Positions 34,180-42,059 of a DNA stretch of 64,000 nt are shown piece after piece. The translations under genes were made by a program, and so were the position numbers. Every line of letters starts with the position of its first letter. The first letter of the stretch is position 1. The DNA is from Verrucomicrobia bacterium IMCC26134 (GTDB taxonomy: Bacteria; Verrucomicrobiota; Verrucomicrobiia; Opitutales; Opitutaceae). The notes below the pieces were generated by a model. It ran no database searches. It saw only the letters and a list, made by a program, of their open reading frames with translations, and was not told the origin of the DNA. The stretch is taken from NCBI GenBank assembly GCA_000972765.1, contig CP011265.1:2465501-2529500 (forward strand), given 5' to 3'.

Positions 34180-34514
34180 GGATATGGGCTACAGATTGTG
34201 GAAAACGGAATGCCTATGTTGAGTTTTGATTCTGAGTCTATGGTTGTTCGGAGGTTCGTCCGGGGCTCAAGCCATGCAATTACGAGTTGGCGCTCATGCT
34301 ATTTGCGCACTACGATAGGCACATTCTCGACACTTTAGGCCCCCTATACGGCGATTGAACGCCGGTTACTACGCGAATACCGACCATTCGGCTAATGCTT
34401 AGTGTCATAGTATTAAATACCCAATTAGGAGCGACGTGTTTGATAGACTGCAAGGTGCGAAATACTGCATGGGGCTATATTTAACCGAGGGGGGCAGACA
34501 ACGACGGGGGGGTG
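34180..34514 (-). promoter_or_regulatory. Leader region of the defence operon, with TTGTCCGACCCC-like promoter copy b
   Basis: The region is richer in A+T than its surroundings and holds no convincing gene. At 34501-34490 the minus strand carries TTGTCTGCCCCC, a two-mismatch version of the shared motif, followed after 6 nt by TAAATA (34483-34478) and, 7 nt on, an ATG (34470) opening only 21 codons. It may be a promoter stranded after gene loss, or may drive a leader for the operon starting at 34179. Confidence 0.4.
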
Positions 34515-34850
34515 CTATGCTTTTTCCTGCCAGCCGTTGTGAATTCCCCAGATGTCGTGCAGGCCGGTGAGCTTCGCGGATTGGTCGGGTTGCTTGGCGA
34601 CGGTGCTCTTGAAGTTGGAATAGCTGATGTCGTGGGTGAGGCAGCGGGTGATCACTTCGGCATCGGCAGGGGTGACGATCCAGCGCCAGCGGTAGTCGGC
34701 GTCCGGGGTTTCGAGGATTGGTCCGTTGAGGCCGGTGAAGGACTGGAGGTTTTCCAGATCGCGACGCACGCGGGCGCGGACTTGGAGTTTTTCCGGTTCG
34801 TCGGCGGAGCGAGTGAGGGAATAAAATCCGTGTCGGGTGAAGAGCCACAT
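34515..34850 (-). CDS. Conserved hypothetical protein (MWLFT family), 111 residues
   Basis: The protein begins MWLFTRHGFYSLTRS, continues LQVRARVRRDLENLQSF, an ADYRWRWIVTPADAEVI strand-helix, then DISYSNFKSTVAKQ and LHDIWGIHNGWQ. I have seen this short pattern (MWLFT, VRARxxxDL, YxNFKxxV, WxxxYxxQ) in many bacteria with no known function. It has no signal peptide. It follows the M28 peptidase gene at 59 bp and is probably co-transcribed with it. Confidence 0.7.
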   Translation of the reverse strand: MWLFTRHGFYSLTRSADEPEKLQVRARVRRDLENLQSFTGLNGPILETPDADYRWRWIVTPADAEVITRCLTHDISYSNFKSTVAKQPDQSAKLTGLHDIWGIHNGWQEKA

Positions 34851-34909
34851 GTTTGGGGGAGGGCGAAGGGACGCAGTAAATCTGAGATGGGAATTTGTTC
34901 GGGGCGGAC

Positions 34910-35926
34910 TCAGCCGAGTTCGTAGGTTTCCCGGAGCAAGTGGCCGACAAAGGCGTCAACGCCGGCGCGGGACGTGGGAACGGTGAGGCCGAGCTTTTTC
35001 AGGAGTTCGGATGGGATCGCACGGGCTATGCGGGTGGCCTCGAATTCGGCGGTGGGATCGGTTCCCTCGAAGGTCTTGGTATGCGGAGGCAACGGCGTGC
35101 CGGCGAGCTTGAGGAGGAGGGCGTGGGTCCAGTCGGTGATGGCGGCGAGTTTGGTGTAGTTGAGGCGATCCGGCGTGTCGGTGGTCTGGTGGTAGTGGGG
35201 CCAGTGGCCGCAGGAGAGGAAGAGGTAGGGGTGGCGGTTGACACGGAAGATATGGTGGTCGCTCAGGTCGGGTGCGTAGCTGTTGCGCAGGGCGATGGCC
35301 GCGAGGCCGGAGGGTGTCGGGGTGGCATCAATGATTGCGGGCAGGGCGGGGTGGCTTTCGGCCCCGAGCACACAGACGAGGCGGCGGATCTCTTCGGGCG
35401 TATCGGCTCCGAGACTACGAAAGCCGACATCGTGTCCGATGAGGTCGCTGATAAGGGCGGCGTGAAATCCACGTCGGTCGGTCTGGCTCTCATAGAAGCG
35501 AATGCTCCCCATCGCGTCGCCGAGGAAATAGGGCGGCTCCTCGGCATCGAAGAGCGCGATGATCACGTCATGCCGGAGTTGGACGGGTTGGATGCGCGAC
35601 GCGATTTCGAGGGTCAGTGCGACGGAGGCGGCGTTGTCGTCGGCACAGGGGGCGTCAATCACGCTGTCGTAGTGCGCGCCGAGCAAAACGGGGGCGAGCG
35701 ATTGATCGCGCCCGGGGATGAGTGCCGCGTAGTTGGTGAAGTGAGTGCGACCGGAGGTGTAGGGGAGTGCGTAGCCGGTCTCCGCATATGGCATGAGCGC
35801 GAGGCGGGTAAACTGGGCCTCGATCCACTTCTCCGCCGTGCGATGCCCCGGTTTCCCGACGCGCCGGCCTCGGGGCAGCGCAAGGCCACGGACGAGGTAT
35901 TCAAGGCGTTCAGGGACGGAGTGCAT
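34910..35926 (-). CDS. M28-family zinc metallopeptidase
   Basis: The protein has 338 residues. The M28 metal ligands are visible: GAHYDSV (His85, Asp87), ADDNAAS (Asp97), FDAEEPPYF (Glu129/Glu130), ALISDLIGHDVG (Asp near 163) and a late histidine in CGHWPHYHQTTDTPD. No signal peptide is evident from MHSVPERLEYL, so it may act in the cytoplasm, unlike many M28 aminopeptidases. It would release amino acids from peptides or act on amidated small molecules. It is first of a two-gene unit with the MWLFT-family protein. Confidence 0.85.
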   Translation of the reverse strand: MHSVPERLEYLVRGLALPRGRRVGKPGHRTAEKWIEAQFTRLALMPYAETGYALPYTSGRTHFTNYAALIPGRDQSLAPVLLGAHYDSVIDAPCADDNAASVALTLEIASRIQPVQLRHDVIIALFDAEEPPYFLGDAMGSIRFYESQTDRRGFHAALISDLIGHDVGFRSLGADTPEEIRRLVCVLGAESHPALPAIIDATPTPSGLAAIALRNSYAPDLSDHHIFRVNRHPYLFLSCGHWPHYHQTTDTPDRLNYTKLAAITDWTHALLLKLAGTPLPPHTKTFEGTDPTAEFEATRIARAIPSELLKKLGLTVPTSRAGVDAFVGHLLRETYELG

Positions 35927-35976
35927 CTAAGTAGAATGACAGCGTAATTGGTGCAGGTTGCAGATAAAAACGCGGT

Positions 35977-36501
35977 CTAGTTGCCGCCGGTTTTTTTATC
36001 GTGGTGAGCGAGGGCGGCGGCGCAGGTCTGGCGGCCGAGCGCGACCTCGGTGATCAGCGATAGAAAGGAATCCAAGGCGAAGTGAGTGAGATCGAGCGCC
36101 TGGCGCAGCACCGCATAGCCCGGGGGCTCATCGCCGAGATGGATGCAGTGGCGGAAGATGATCTCACCGTCTTCAAAATCCATGCGGTAGCCGCCGCCGG
36201 GCATGCAGCCGTTGATGTGATTGAGCAGGCGCAGGGTTTCAAAGAAGGCGGGCGGAAGGGCTTTGACCGGGTAGATCGAGTAAAGCTCGAGGTGCGCGTG
36301 ATCGGAATCGTGGATGCAAAAGAGCGAAAAGTTCCCGTGCTCGGTGGAGCGGTTGAGCTGGAGAATCGCGGGCTTGTCCAGCGACTGGGTGATGTGGCAT
36401 CCGCCCTCGCGCAGCACCGCGATGGCGGGATGGACGTAGGCCGGGGCCGCAGGCGCGGCTTGGGGCGGGGTCTTGGGTTTTTTTGAGCCGGGACGTGACA
36501 T
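35977..36501 (-). CDS. YbjN-like domain protein
   Basis: From ATG 36501 (MSRPGSKKPKTPP) the protein has 174 residues. After a Pro/Ala-rich tail, residues 20-165 resemble the YbjN fold, a mixed alpha/beta chaperone-like domain: HPAIAVLREGGCHITQ, ETLRLLNHINGCMPGGGYRMDFEDGEIIFRHCIHLGDE, ALDSFLSLITEVALG. The role is unknown; YbjN-like proteins occur next to secretion and stress genes. It lies 14 bp after the neighbouring gene that starts at 36839, so the two are likely co-transcribed. Confidence 0.6.
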   Translation of the reverse strand: MSRPGSKKPKTPPQAAPAAPAYVHPAIAVLREGGCHITQSLDKPAILQLNRSTEHGNFSLFCIHDSDHAHLELYSIYPVKALPPAFFETLRLLNHINGCMPGGGYRMDFEDGEIIFRHCIHLGDEPPGYAVLRQALDLTHFALDSFLSLITEVALGRQTCAAALAHHDKKTGGN

Positions 36502-36515
36502 GGCGAAGCGGGGGC

Positions 36516-36839
36516 TTAGGCGGCGAGCGCGTTCCAATCGGACCGGGCGCGTCGGGAGTGGGTTTTGAATTCGGAGGGGAGACGGTAAACCGTGAGCAGG
36601 ACGACCGCGTCCGCGTCGGTGCGGTTGAAAAGAAACAGATGCTCGCCGTAGATGCGCGGCAGCACTGCGGCTTCCGACTGCCGCGAATCGATGTAATCAT
36701 GGAGCACATCGTCGCATTCGTCGGCGGCGAGGCCGGCGTAGAAGACCCGCTCCAGCATCCGCTCCAAGGTGCGATGATGCCAGCCGATGCGTTGCCGGGC
36801 GCGGAGCTGAGCATGGCGGGTGGCGTGCAATTTGATCAT
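36516..36839 (-). CDS. Unknown 107-residue protein under the shared promoter
   Basis: The start MIKLHATRHAQLRARQRIGW resembles the KxTxHAxxRxxQR beginnings of small toxin-like or DUF4258-type domains, and GEHLFLFNRTDADAVVLLTVYRLP looks like their beta-strand core; this is a weak match. ATG 36839 lies 6 nt after a TAAGCT -10 element of the TTGTCCGACCCC promoter, so the mRNA should be leaderless. It is followed closely by the YbjN-like gene. Confidence 0.55.
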   Translation of the reverse strand: MIKLHATRHAQLRARQRIGWHHRTLERMLERVFYAGLAADECDDVLHDYIDSRQSEAAVLPRIYGEHLFLFNRTDADAVVLLTVYRLPSEFKTHSRRARSDWNALAA

Positions 36840-36845
36840 GCCGCC

Positions 36846-36880
36846 AGCTTAGCCCAGGGGGTCGGACAACGGCGGGGGTA
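36846..36880 (-). promoter_or_regulatory. TTGTCCGACCCC promoter (copy c)
   Basis: On the minus strand, TTGTCCGACCCC at 36869-36858, six nucleotides, TAAGCT at 36851-36846, six nucleotides, ATG 36839. The spacing equals that of copies a, e, f, g and h. Confidence 0.65.
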
Positions 36881-37017
36881 ATGACGAAAAAACGAACCAT
36901 TTTCGGCATCACCAAACGCTAAAGCGGAACGAGGCTCGTGTTTCTGAGAATCTTCGGCTACTGAAAATCGAGGGTGCGCCGCCACGATGGTGAAATATCC
37001 GGACTGGATGATTCAGA

Positions 37018-37052
37018 TTGAGGCCACTCCTCGGGCCGTGTATTCTAGAGAT
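37018..37052 (+). promoter_or_regulatory. Canonical leaderless promoter
   Basis: TTGAGG (37018-37023), a 17-bp spacer, TATTCT (37041-37046), then AGAGAT and ATG 37053. A sigma-70 promoter placed so close to the start implies a leaderless or near-leaderless transcript and decides the start codon of the next gene. Confidence 0.6.
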
Positions 37053-37457
37053 ATGACGGATTTATTGAACCCGCTCACCCATCCATTCTATCTCGTCCCT
37101 ATCGCTGGAGGCTGGAGGCTGTATCGTTATAAGGGGGCCCGCGATATCGGGCACTCGGAGTATTGGCGGCAAAACGTGGCCTTGGTGGTGGCGAAATATA
37201 CGCGTCTGCCCTTCGCCGCTTTGCGCGAACTGCCCTATTGCCTGCCGAGGGGGCGTTTTGTTGCGAAATGCGAGCTTCTCCCGTGGGAAAGGCGTGCGGT
37301 GTTGTTTTGCGGAGAAGTGTTGAACGGAGCGCAGCGCAAAGTTTTGAAGGCGGCCTATGGAGACATTCCGATTCTACCCGATGAGCACGAGGTGAGACTG
37401 CCCGCCGACGTCGAGGCCTATAAAACGCTCATCCGTCAGAATTCGGGCGTAGTTTAG
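37053..37457 (+). CDS. Unknown 134-residue protein
   Basis: I do not recognise this protein. ATG 37053 (MTDLLNPLTHPFYLVPIAGGW) is chosen over 36987 because of the promoter just before it. The sequence is basic and aromatic-rich: WRLYRYKGARDIGHSEYWRQN, LVVAKYTRLPFAALRELPYCLPRG, then VLNGAQRKVLKAAYGDIPILPDEHEV. No signal peptide or membrane segment. It belongs to the accessory cluster. Confidence 0.5.
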   Translation: MTDLLNPLTHPFYLVPIAGGWRLYRYKGARDIGHSEYWRQNVALVVAKYTRLPFAALRELPYCLPRGRFVAKCELLPWERRAVLFCGEVLNGAQRKVLKAAYGDIPILPDEHEVRLPADVEAYKTLIRQNSGVV

Positions 37458-37539
37458 CCCTTTGGTGCCTGTCCTGGCCGCTTCGTTGGTCTGGCGGTGA
37501 AGTGCGAGGACAGTTTCTTCGGAGTCACCCCCGCCGGCT

Positions 37540-37641
37540 TAGCGGGTCGGACATCGGCGAGGGTGGGCGGAGTGCGAGGCGCTAGTCATTAGATATCTGG
37601 AGGCCCCGTAGTTGTCCGACCCCGTCTGGCATACTCGGCAC
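37540..37641 (+). promoter_or_regulatory. TTGTCCGACCCC promoter (copy e) with a degenerate inverted partner
   Basis: TTGTCCGACCCC at 37612-37623, six nucleotides, CATACT at 37630-37635, six nucleotides, ATG 37642. About 50 bp upstream a degenerate inverted copy reads GGGTCGGACATCGGCG (37543-37558). The inverted pair resembles a REP pair, but only the rightward copy has a -10 and a gene. Confidence 0.6.
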
Positions 37642-38253
37642 ATGCCTACACTACATGCTTACCGCGACGGATCGGGGTTTTATTCCAAGGCCAACCTGAA
37701 CGGGAGGGTCGTGACGTTTCAGCTGACGCCGGCGGCGGCGCAGCGGCTCTCGTCGGCCGGCTTGGGCGACGGCGCGCGACTGCCGGTAAAGCTGCTGCTC
37801 GCGATGATCCAATGCGGCGACGCATTCACCGGCACGGCCACGCCGACGGTGAATCCGGACCAGGGGGCCCTGCCCTTTGGCGACGAGGATCTGGACACCG
37901 AGGGCTTGCTGCCACGGTGCGAAGAGACCGGCGGGCGGCTCGATCTGCATCTGGTGGTGCTGGACGACGGTCTGGGCGGGGGCCGAAAGCTGGCGCGACT
38001 GCTCGCGCTGGAGCCCCGGCACGTGCTCCGCAAGCAGACGGCGCTCAGCGTGCCGGTGGCCGCCTTATCGAGGCAGGTGCTGGAGCATCTGATCGCGTCG
38101 GGAAAAGTGCCCGGCGGCACATCTGGGGTGTCGAGCCTGCGGCGATGGCTCGATCATCAACTCTCGTCCGCGTGGGACGAGCTGGCCAAGCTGCGCGCGG
38201 CGAGACAGACGGGCCTGGCGTTTGACCGGGCGGATGAGCTGCCGCTGGGGTGA
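37642..38253 (+). CDS. Unknown 203-residue protein under the shared promoter
   Basis: I do not recognise this protein. From ATG 37642 it begins MPTLHAYRDGSGFYSKANLNGRVVTFQLTPAAAQRL, then LPVKLLLAMIQCGDAFTG; the middle is hydrophilic (DQGALPFGDEDLDTEG). The second half is helical, with LARLLALEPRHVLRKQ, VAALSRQVLEHLIASGKVP and WDELAKLRAARQTGLAFDRADEL. There is no signal peptide. The start lies 6 nt after the -10 element. Confidence 0.55.
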   Translation: MPTLHAYRDGSGFYSKANLNGRVVTFQLTPAAAQRLSSAGLGDGARLPVKLLLAMIQCGDAFTGTATPTVNPDQGALPFGDEDLDTEGLLPRCEETGGRLDLHLVVLDDGLGGGRKLARLLALEPRHVLRKQTALSVPVAALSRQVLEHLIASGKVPGGTSGVSSLRRWLDHQLSSAWDELAKLRAARQTGLAFDRADELPLG

Positions 38254-38257
38254 GCGG

Positions 38258-38999
38258 TCATGTGCCCAAAACACGGGGCAGGCGCTTTTCCAAAAATGCA
38301 GCAGCCTTGGGAAGTGCACCAGGGTTCAATTCTTGAAACACAGACACCGGAGCAAGCCGTAGTGATGCCAGGACCTTACGGGCCGTAGGGGATGTGATCG
38401 TCTCCAAGAGAGATTCCAGTCGGTTCACGAGATCACGCTCGGTGACGCGTCCGTGATTGGTAGCGCTGATAAGGTCAGCCAAAAATGCAGGCATCAGCTG
38501 AAAGAGAATCACGACGTGACGCCCGTCTTGGCGTCCGCTTTGAGCGATGTCGGACACATTCGCGATTTTGGCTTTAAGGAGCGTGATGGGAGTGGGCACC
38601 TGCACGCTTACGTGGTTCGCGCCGATGGACATCGTAAATGCCGAGGCGTGCAGCTCTTCGTTGGACACGCCGTGCACGGTTCGCAGGACCTCAACAAGGA
38701 GCGGTTGGCCGGTGTTGTCGTGTGCGATCACGACACCGATTTCATTGGTGGGCGGTTTAAAAGGGAAGAATTGCGGTTTGGCTCCGATCACTTTTGCCAA
38801 TTCCGTCAGGGTCTGCCGGTCGCCCAACACATCCACATCACGCGAGACAAAGGGCGCCAGGCTCTTGGTGCGGTTCTCGTAGTAGAGCGCCCAGAGATTG
38901 ATTGCTTGCCACCCCAACGAGCAGCACGGGCTCGGGTGTCGCCAATGCATCCGCAAAGTCGCCCGGAGGACGCGGGGAACAGTCAGATGGATGCGGCAT
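38258..38999 (-). pseudogene. Nucleotidyltransferase-like gene with a frameshift
   Basis: ATG 38999 overlaps the stop of the upstream gene by 17 nt. The frame reads PHPSDCSPRPPGDFADALATPEPVLLVG and then fails at about 38911. Removing one base there (an A on the plus strand, in GGGG-T-GG on the coding strand) continues it as GGQAINLWALYYENRTKSLAPFVSRDVDVLGD, the glycine pair and DxD of a nucleotidyltransferase fold. It then runs open to 38258 (VQVPTPITLLKAKIANV, then a helical C-terminus). Without correction the first 29 residues and the last 215 are in different frames. A sequencing error is possible. Confidence 0.65.
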
Positions 39000-39375
39000 C
39001 GGCGAAGGTTAGCACCTTGATATCGCTACGGACAGGGACGAGGGAGTTGCGCTGCTGCACGGCTGCCGGAGCAGCCACTTCCAACTCCTGCACGAGGGTA
39101 TCGAATTCGCGTTGGGCACGCTTGAAGCGCGAAACATGGGCGGCGCTTTTGAAGCGGGTAGGCATCTTCGGGGCGCACGCCCAGATGCTTTGCTGGACAG
39201 CCGTCGCCTTCGCCGGATCGGAGCTGCGTGAGCGGACAACTTGACGGGCTCCTTCGCGCAGAAGATCCATGACCGTAGTGCATTCACTCCGTGCGATAGT
39301 CGCGAGCGCGGCCAGCACCGCCTCGTGTTCAGCGAGACTCGCGCGCCGCTTTGATTGGGAAAGTTGATTTGGCAC
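38983..39375 (-). CDS. Helical partner of the nucleotidyltransferase-like gene
   Basis: From GTG 39375 the protein has 130 residues; a TTG at 39402 is also possible, but it would put the dyad at 39382-39396 inside the gene. The sequence is mostly helical: SLAEHEAVLAALATIARSECTTVMDLLREGARQVVRSRS, then RFKRAQREFDTLVQELEVAAP, ending SDIKVLTFADAASI. I do not recognise it. The tight overlap with a nucleotidyltransferase suggests a two-gene antitoxin/toxin-like module; which protein would be toxic cannot be told. Confidence 0.5.
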   Translation of the reverse strand: MPNQLSQSKRRASLAEHEAVLAALATIARSECTTVMDLLREGARQVVRSRSSDPAKATAVQQSIWACAPKMPTRFKSAAHVSRFKRAQREFDTLVQELEVAAPAAVQQRNSLVPVRSDIKVLTFADAASI

Positions 39376-39381
39376 TGTAAA

Positions 39382-39396
39382 AGGTTGAATCAACCT
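39382..39396. promoter_or_regulatory. GGTTGATTCAACC dyad before the helical partner gene
   Basis: A 15-bp near-perfect palindrome, AGGTTGAATCAACCT, ends 7 bp upstream of GTG 39375. It is a likely operator for the module. Confidence 0.45.
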
Positions 39397-39438
39397 ATTC
39401 AAAAAACCCGGTCGGTCGAGGTTTAAAAAGCAGAGATG

Positions 39439-40458
39439 TCAGGCGTGAGCCTTCGTGATCCTTTTGCCGGCGGCGGCAAGGCGGGTGCGCAGTTCGGCGG
39501 GCTCGATGGCCTCGGCGTGGCCGCCCCACTGGAGAACGAGACGCTCCACTTCGAGCAGGTCGGCCAGCTGAAGCCGGAGTTCAAGGCCACCGTCAGCCAG
39601 GGTGACGAACTCCTGCGACTCGTGCCAGAAACGATCCCGGACGTGGTCGGCTGCAAGCGGGGAAAAGCGAATGCGCACGCGGTGGTTTTCGGTGCCGTTC
39701 ATGACCCCCAGTGCGGCGGCAAAGTAGCGCTCCACGGTGAAGTTCTCCGGGCGCTCGAACCAGCGGGTGGATAGTTTCACGTCGATGATGCGACCGAGGG
39801 CGTAGGTGCGCATGGCTTCGCGGTCGAGGTCGTGGCCGACCAGATACCAGCGCCCTTCCCGATGGGTGAGGTGCAAGGGCTGGACCTGGCGCTTGGCGGA
39901 CTTGGCATCACCGGGTTTGCGATAGCTGAAGGAGATCTCGAGCTGGTCCGAGATCGCGTGACTGAGGCGGTCGAACACATCCAGTTCGTTGACGGCGGGG
40001 GCGGCGACCTTGAAGGAAATCGCCTCCGAGGAAGGCGCGTAACCGGACATGGCCGCCATGGGCGCGAGCAGTTTGGCGAAGGCCGTCTCAAGCTGGTGAT
40101 GGTAGGGTGTGCCCCGGTATTGCTCGATGGCTTTTTGCGCGACCATCAGGGCCAGCAACTCACCCTGGGTGACCTGGACGGTGGGGAAGTCATGCACCTC
40201 CTCGGTGAAATGGTAGCCATGCTCCTGCGCGTCGTAAGCGATGGGCAGACCGAGCTGGTCGCGCATGCAGGCGATGTCCCGCTGGATGGTTTTGTCCGCC
40301 ACCTCCAGCGCCTTGGCGAGGGCCTGGCAGTTGGGGAATTGGTTCTGCTTGAGCAGGTCGAAAAGCCGCTTCATCCGCACCACCGCCGGCCGGTTTCCGA
40401 TTGCACGAGCCTGGGCGGGTTTGGCGGCGGGAACGGCAGGACGGCGTTTGGCGGGCAT
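39439..40458 (-). CDS. WYL-domain transcriptional regulator
   Basis: The protein has 339 residues. Residues 25-90 are a DeoR-like winged helix (MKRLFDLLKQNQFPNCQALAKALEVADKTIQRDIACMRDQLGLPIAYD). The WYL domain (about 165-250) shows ISFSYRKPGDAKSAKRQVQPLHLTHREGRWYLVGHDLDREAMRTYALGRI. The end is a WCX-like extension. WYL proteins sense nucleic-acid or nucleotide ligands and often control defence genes. It stands in the middle of the accessory cluster and is a candidate regulator of the TTGTCCGACCCC promoters, by position only. Confidence 0.85.
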   Translation of the reverse strand: MPAKRRPAVPAAKPAQARAIGNRPAVVRMKRLFDLLKQNQFPNCQALAKALEVADKTIQRDIACMRDQLGLPIAYDAQEHGYHFTEEVHDFPTVQVTQGELLALMVAQKAIEQYRGTPYHHQLETAFAKLLAPMAAMSGYAPSSEAISFKVAAPAVNELDVFDRLSHAISDQLEISFSYRKPGDAKSAKRQVQPLHLTHREGRWYLVGHDLDREAMRTYALGRIIDVKLSTRWFERPENFTVERYFAAALGVMNGTENHRVRIRFSPLAADHVRDRFWHESQEFVTLADGGLELRLQLADLLEVERLVLQWGGHAEAIEPAELRTRLAAAGKRITKAHA

Positions 40459-40531
40459 GAGGATCGTAGGCGAGTTGAGGGAGCTGCGGCGTAGAGGTTG
40501 AAATCAGGATGGGCTGGTGATGGCCAATGAA

Positions 40532-41002
40532 TTAGGCTGGGGCGGACATACTTTCCGAGCGGGACAGCGCGGCGTTCGCTTCCTTGAAACGCAGCGCCCA
40601 GCGGCGGGCGTAGCTGGCGTCGGTGGCCGCGCGTTCGGCGTGCCGTGCTTGCTCGGTGCGCAGACGGAAGGCGCGGTCCACGGGAAGCTCCAAGGCCGAG
40701 TTGGGGACGATGCGGGCCAGCTCGGCGCCGTCCTCCGCCTGGAGAACGCAGCCGCCCTTCGTGTCCTTGAGCAAATTCCAGCCGAAAAAATCAAGACGAC
40801 CGACACACGGGCGCGTCGGACCGTAAGGCGTGTGGCAGGTGGCCCAGAGGAGCCGTTTTTGATTAATGACAACACACTCGTTGAGCGGGATGGGCACGGG
40901 CATCTCAGGCCCGGGGAGGACGAGACAGGCTCCTTGGGTAAGAAGCGTGGAGAGGAAGGCGCGCAAGGCGGAGGGAGCGCAGAGGATAGGGTGACGTGAC
41001 AT
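40532..41002 (-). CDS. Unknown 156-residue protein under the shared promoter
   Basis: I do not recognise this protein. ATG 41002 gives MSRHPILCAPSALRAFLSTLLTQGACLVLPGPEMPVPIPLNECVVINQKRLLWATCH, then VGRLDFFGWNLLKDTKGGCVL and a helical end, TEQARHAERAATDASYARRWALRFKEANAAL. A GTG at 41044 would overlap the -10 element. The promoter (copy f) is 41 nt upstream of the ATG, so this gene would have a short leader, unlike the others. Confidence 0.5.
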   Translation of the reverse strand: MSRHPILCAPSALRAFLSTLLTQGACLVLPGPEMPVPIPLNECVVINQKRLLWATCHTPYGPTRPCVGRLDFFGWNLLKDTKGGCVLQAEDGAELARIVPNSALELPVDRAFRLRTEQARHAERAATDASYARRWALRFKEANAALSRSESMSAPA

Positions 41003-41042
41003 GGCAGGGATCGGCTGGTAGGGAGTCTGCGAAGACGCGCAC

Positions 41043-41076
41043 ACACTAAGGGAGGGGGTCGGACAACGACGGGGGT
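41043..41076 (-). promoter_or_regulatory. TTGTCCGACCCC promoter (copy f)
   Basis: Minus strand: TTGTCCGACCCC at 41066-41055, six nucleotides, TAGTGT at 41048-41043. The upstream CCCCCGTCG block is conserved. Confidence 0.6.
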
Positions 41077-41111
41077 AGCGCCGGAAAATATTAACTATTT
41101 TTTTCGCCGCG

Positions 41112-41267
41112 TGATACCAATCCCTGATTGATGCTTTTGGATTTAAGGTAGGGCGGGACCGCCGGGCCCGCCGCGATCATGAACCGGGATTCGCAACCGA
41201 ATCGGCGCGCCCGGCGGGCGCGCCCCAGCTATGAGCAGCAGTCTAAAATCAAAGGGTAACCGGTATT
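41112..41267. repeat. MITE-like imperfect palindrome, second copy
   Basis: The left end is GATACCAATCCCTGATTGATG, the right end AGTCTAAAATCAAAGG...CCGGTATTAT; the ends are inverted relatives. The interior is GC-rich (GGGCCCGCCGCG, GGCGCGCCCGGCGGGCGCG). It is related to 1916-2063. Confidence 0.5.
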
Positions 41268-41357
41268 ATCCGTGCAGGACACCTGCGGAGTCCGCGCGGC
41301 GTGGAAGCCGGCGCCGAAATGCCGCGGGCCCAAGCGCACGGAACGAAGCCCGACGCC

Positions 41358-41951
41358 TCACCACGCGAGCCACTGTTGCTGGGGCCAGACCTGCACGGCG
41401 AGAAGGGTGCAGACGCGCCTGGTGTGGCCGGTGCCGCCGAGGTCGGGATCGGCGGGGTTCAGGTAGAGTAAGGCACCGCTCGCGGGCGCGAGTCCGGCCT
41501 GGGGGCAGCCGTGGACTTTTAGCGTATCGCGCAAGAGGTAGCGGGCCTTGGCCTTGAGCTCGGGCGGAAGATTATCGGTGAGATAGCGCTCAAAGAGATC
41601 CCGGTAGCGGGGGGTCGCCGCGATGCTCAGTCGCACTAACTCCTTGAGCGTCTGCGGCGATGCCCGGCCCAGCGGCTGGATGCGGGCTTGGGTCGCGCTT
41701 GACCGATGGCCTTCATGCGGGGTGACGAGTTCGACCCGCTCCATCACGGCATCCAGCCCGCGCAGAAACAACTCGTCGCTGCCCGGCGCGTTGCCCGATC
41801 TGAAGCGCGCCGCCGGCAGGGCGGTGCCCAGGCGGGTCGCCAGCGCGGTCAGGCTCGAGGCGTGGACGTGCAAGGGTTCCCGGGTGCCTTCAAGCAAGAG
41901 CACGGCGCGCGGATTTTGATTAGTGAGGGTGACGAAGTCGGAGAAGGTCAT
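41358..41951 (-). CDS. Putative Rossmann/SLOG-like protein under the shared promoter
   Basis: The protein has 197 residues. RAVLLLEGTREPLHVHASSLTALATRLGTALPAARFRSGNAPGSDELFLRGLDAV (10-70) resembles the nucleotide-binding start of DprA/LOG-type SLOG folds (a SGxxxGxD pattern). The middle has HEGHRSSATQARIQPLG. The C-terminus LNPADPDLGGTGHTRRVCTLLAVQVWPQQQWLAW completes a mixed alpha/beta domain. SLOG proteins in defence loci sense or make nucleotide signals; that role is inference here. ATG 41951 lies 11 nt after the -10 of promoter copy g, and it is divergent from the VWA gene. Confidence 0.5.
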   Translation of the reverse strand: MTFSDFVTLTNQNPRAVLLLEGTREPLHVHASSLTALATRLGTALPAARFRSGNAPGSDELFLRGLDAVMERVELVTPHEGHRSSATQARIQPLGRASPQTLKELVRLSIAATPRYRDLFERYLTDNLPPELKAKARYLLRDTLKVHGCPQAGLAPASGALLYLNPADPDLGGTGHTRRVCTLLAVQVWPQQQWLAW

Positions 41952-41962
41952 GGGAAGGAAAC

Positions 41963-41996
41963 ACCTTAGAGGAGGGGGTCGGACAAGGACGGGTGG
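41963..41996 (-). promoter_or_regulatory. TTGTCCGACCCC promoter (copy g), divergent partner of copy h
   Basis: Minus strand: TTGTCCGACCCC at 41986-41975, six nucleotides, TAAGGT at 41968-41963, then 11 nt to ATG 41951. Confidence 0.65.
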
Positions 41997-42023
41997 AGCT
42001 GGAATTGCAAGAGGTCACCCCAT

Positions 42024-42059
42024 GGTTGTCCGACCCCGTGGACTACTGTGATGACCTTT
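42024..42059 (+). promoter_or_regulatory. TTGTCCGACCCC promoter (copy h) of the VWA gene
   Basis: TTGTCCGACCCC at 42026-42037, six nucleotides, TACTGT at 42044-42049, then 10 nt to ATG 42060. Copies g and h face away from each other about 40 bp apart and serve two divergent genes. Confidence 0.65.
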
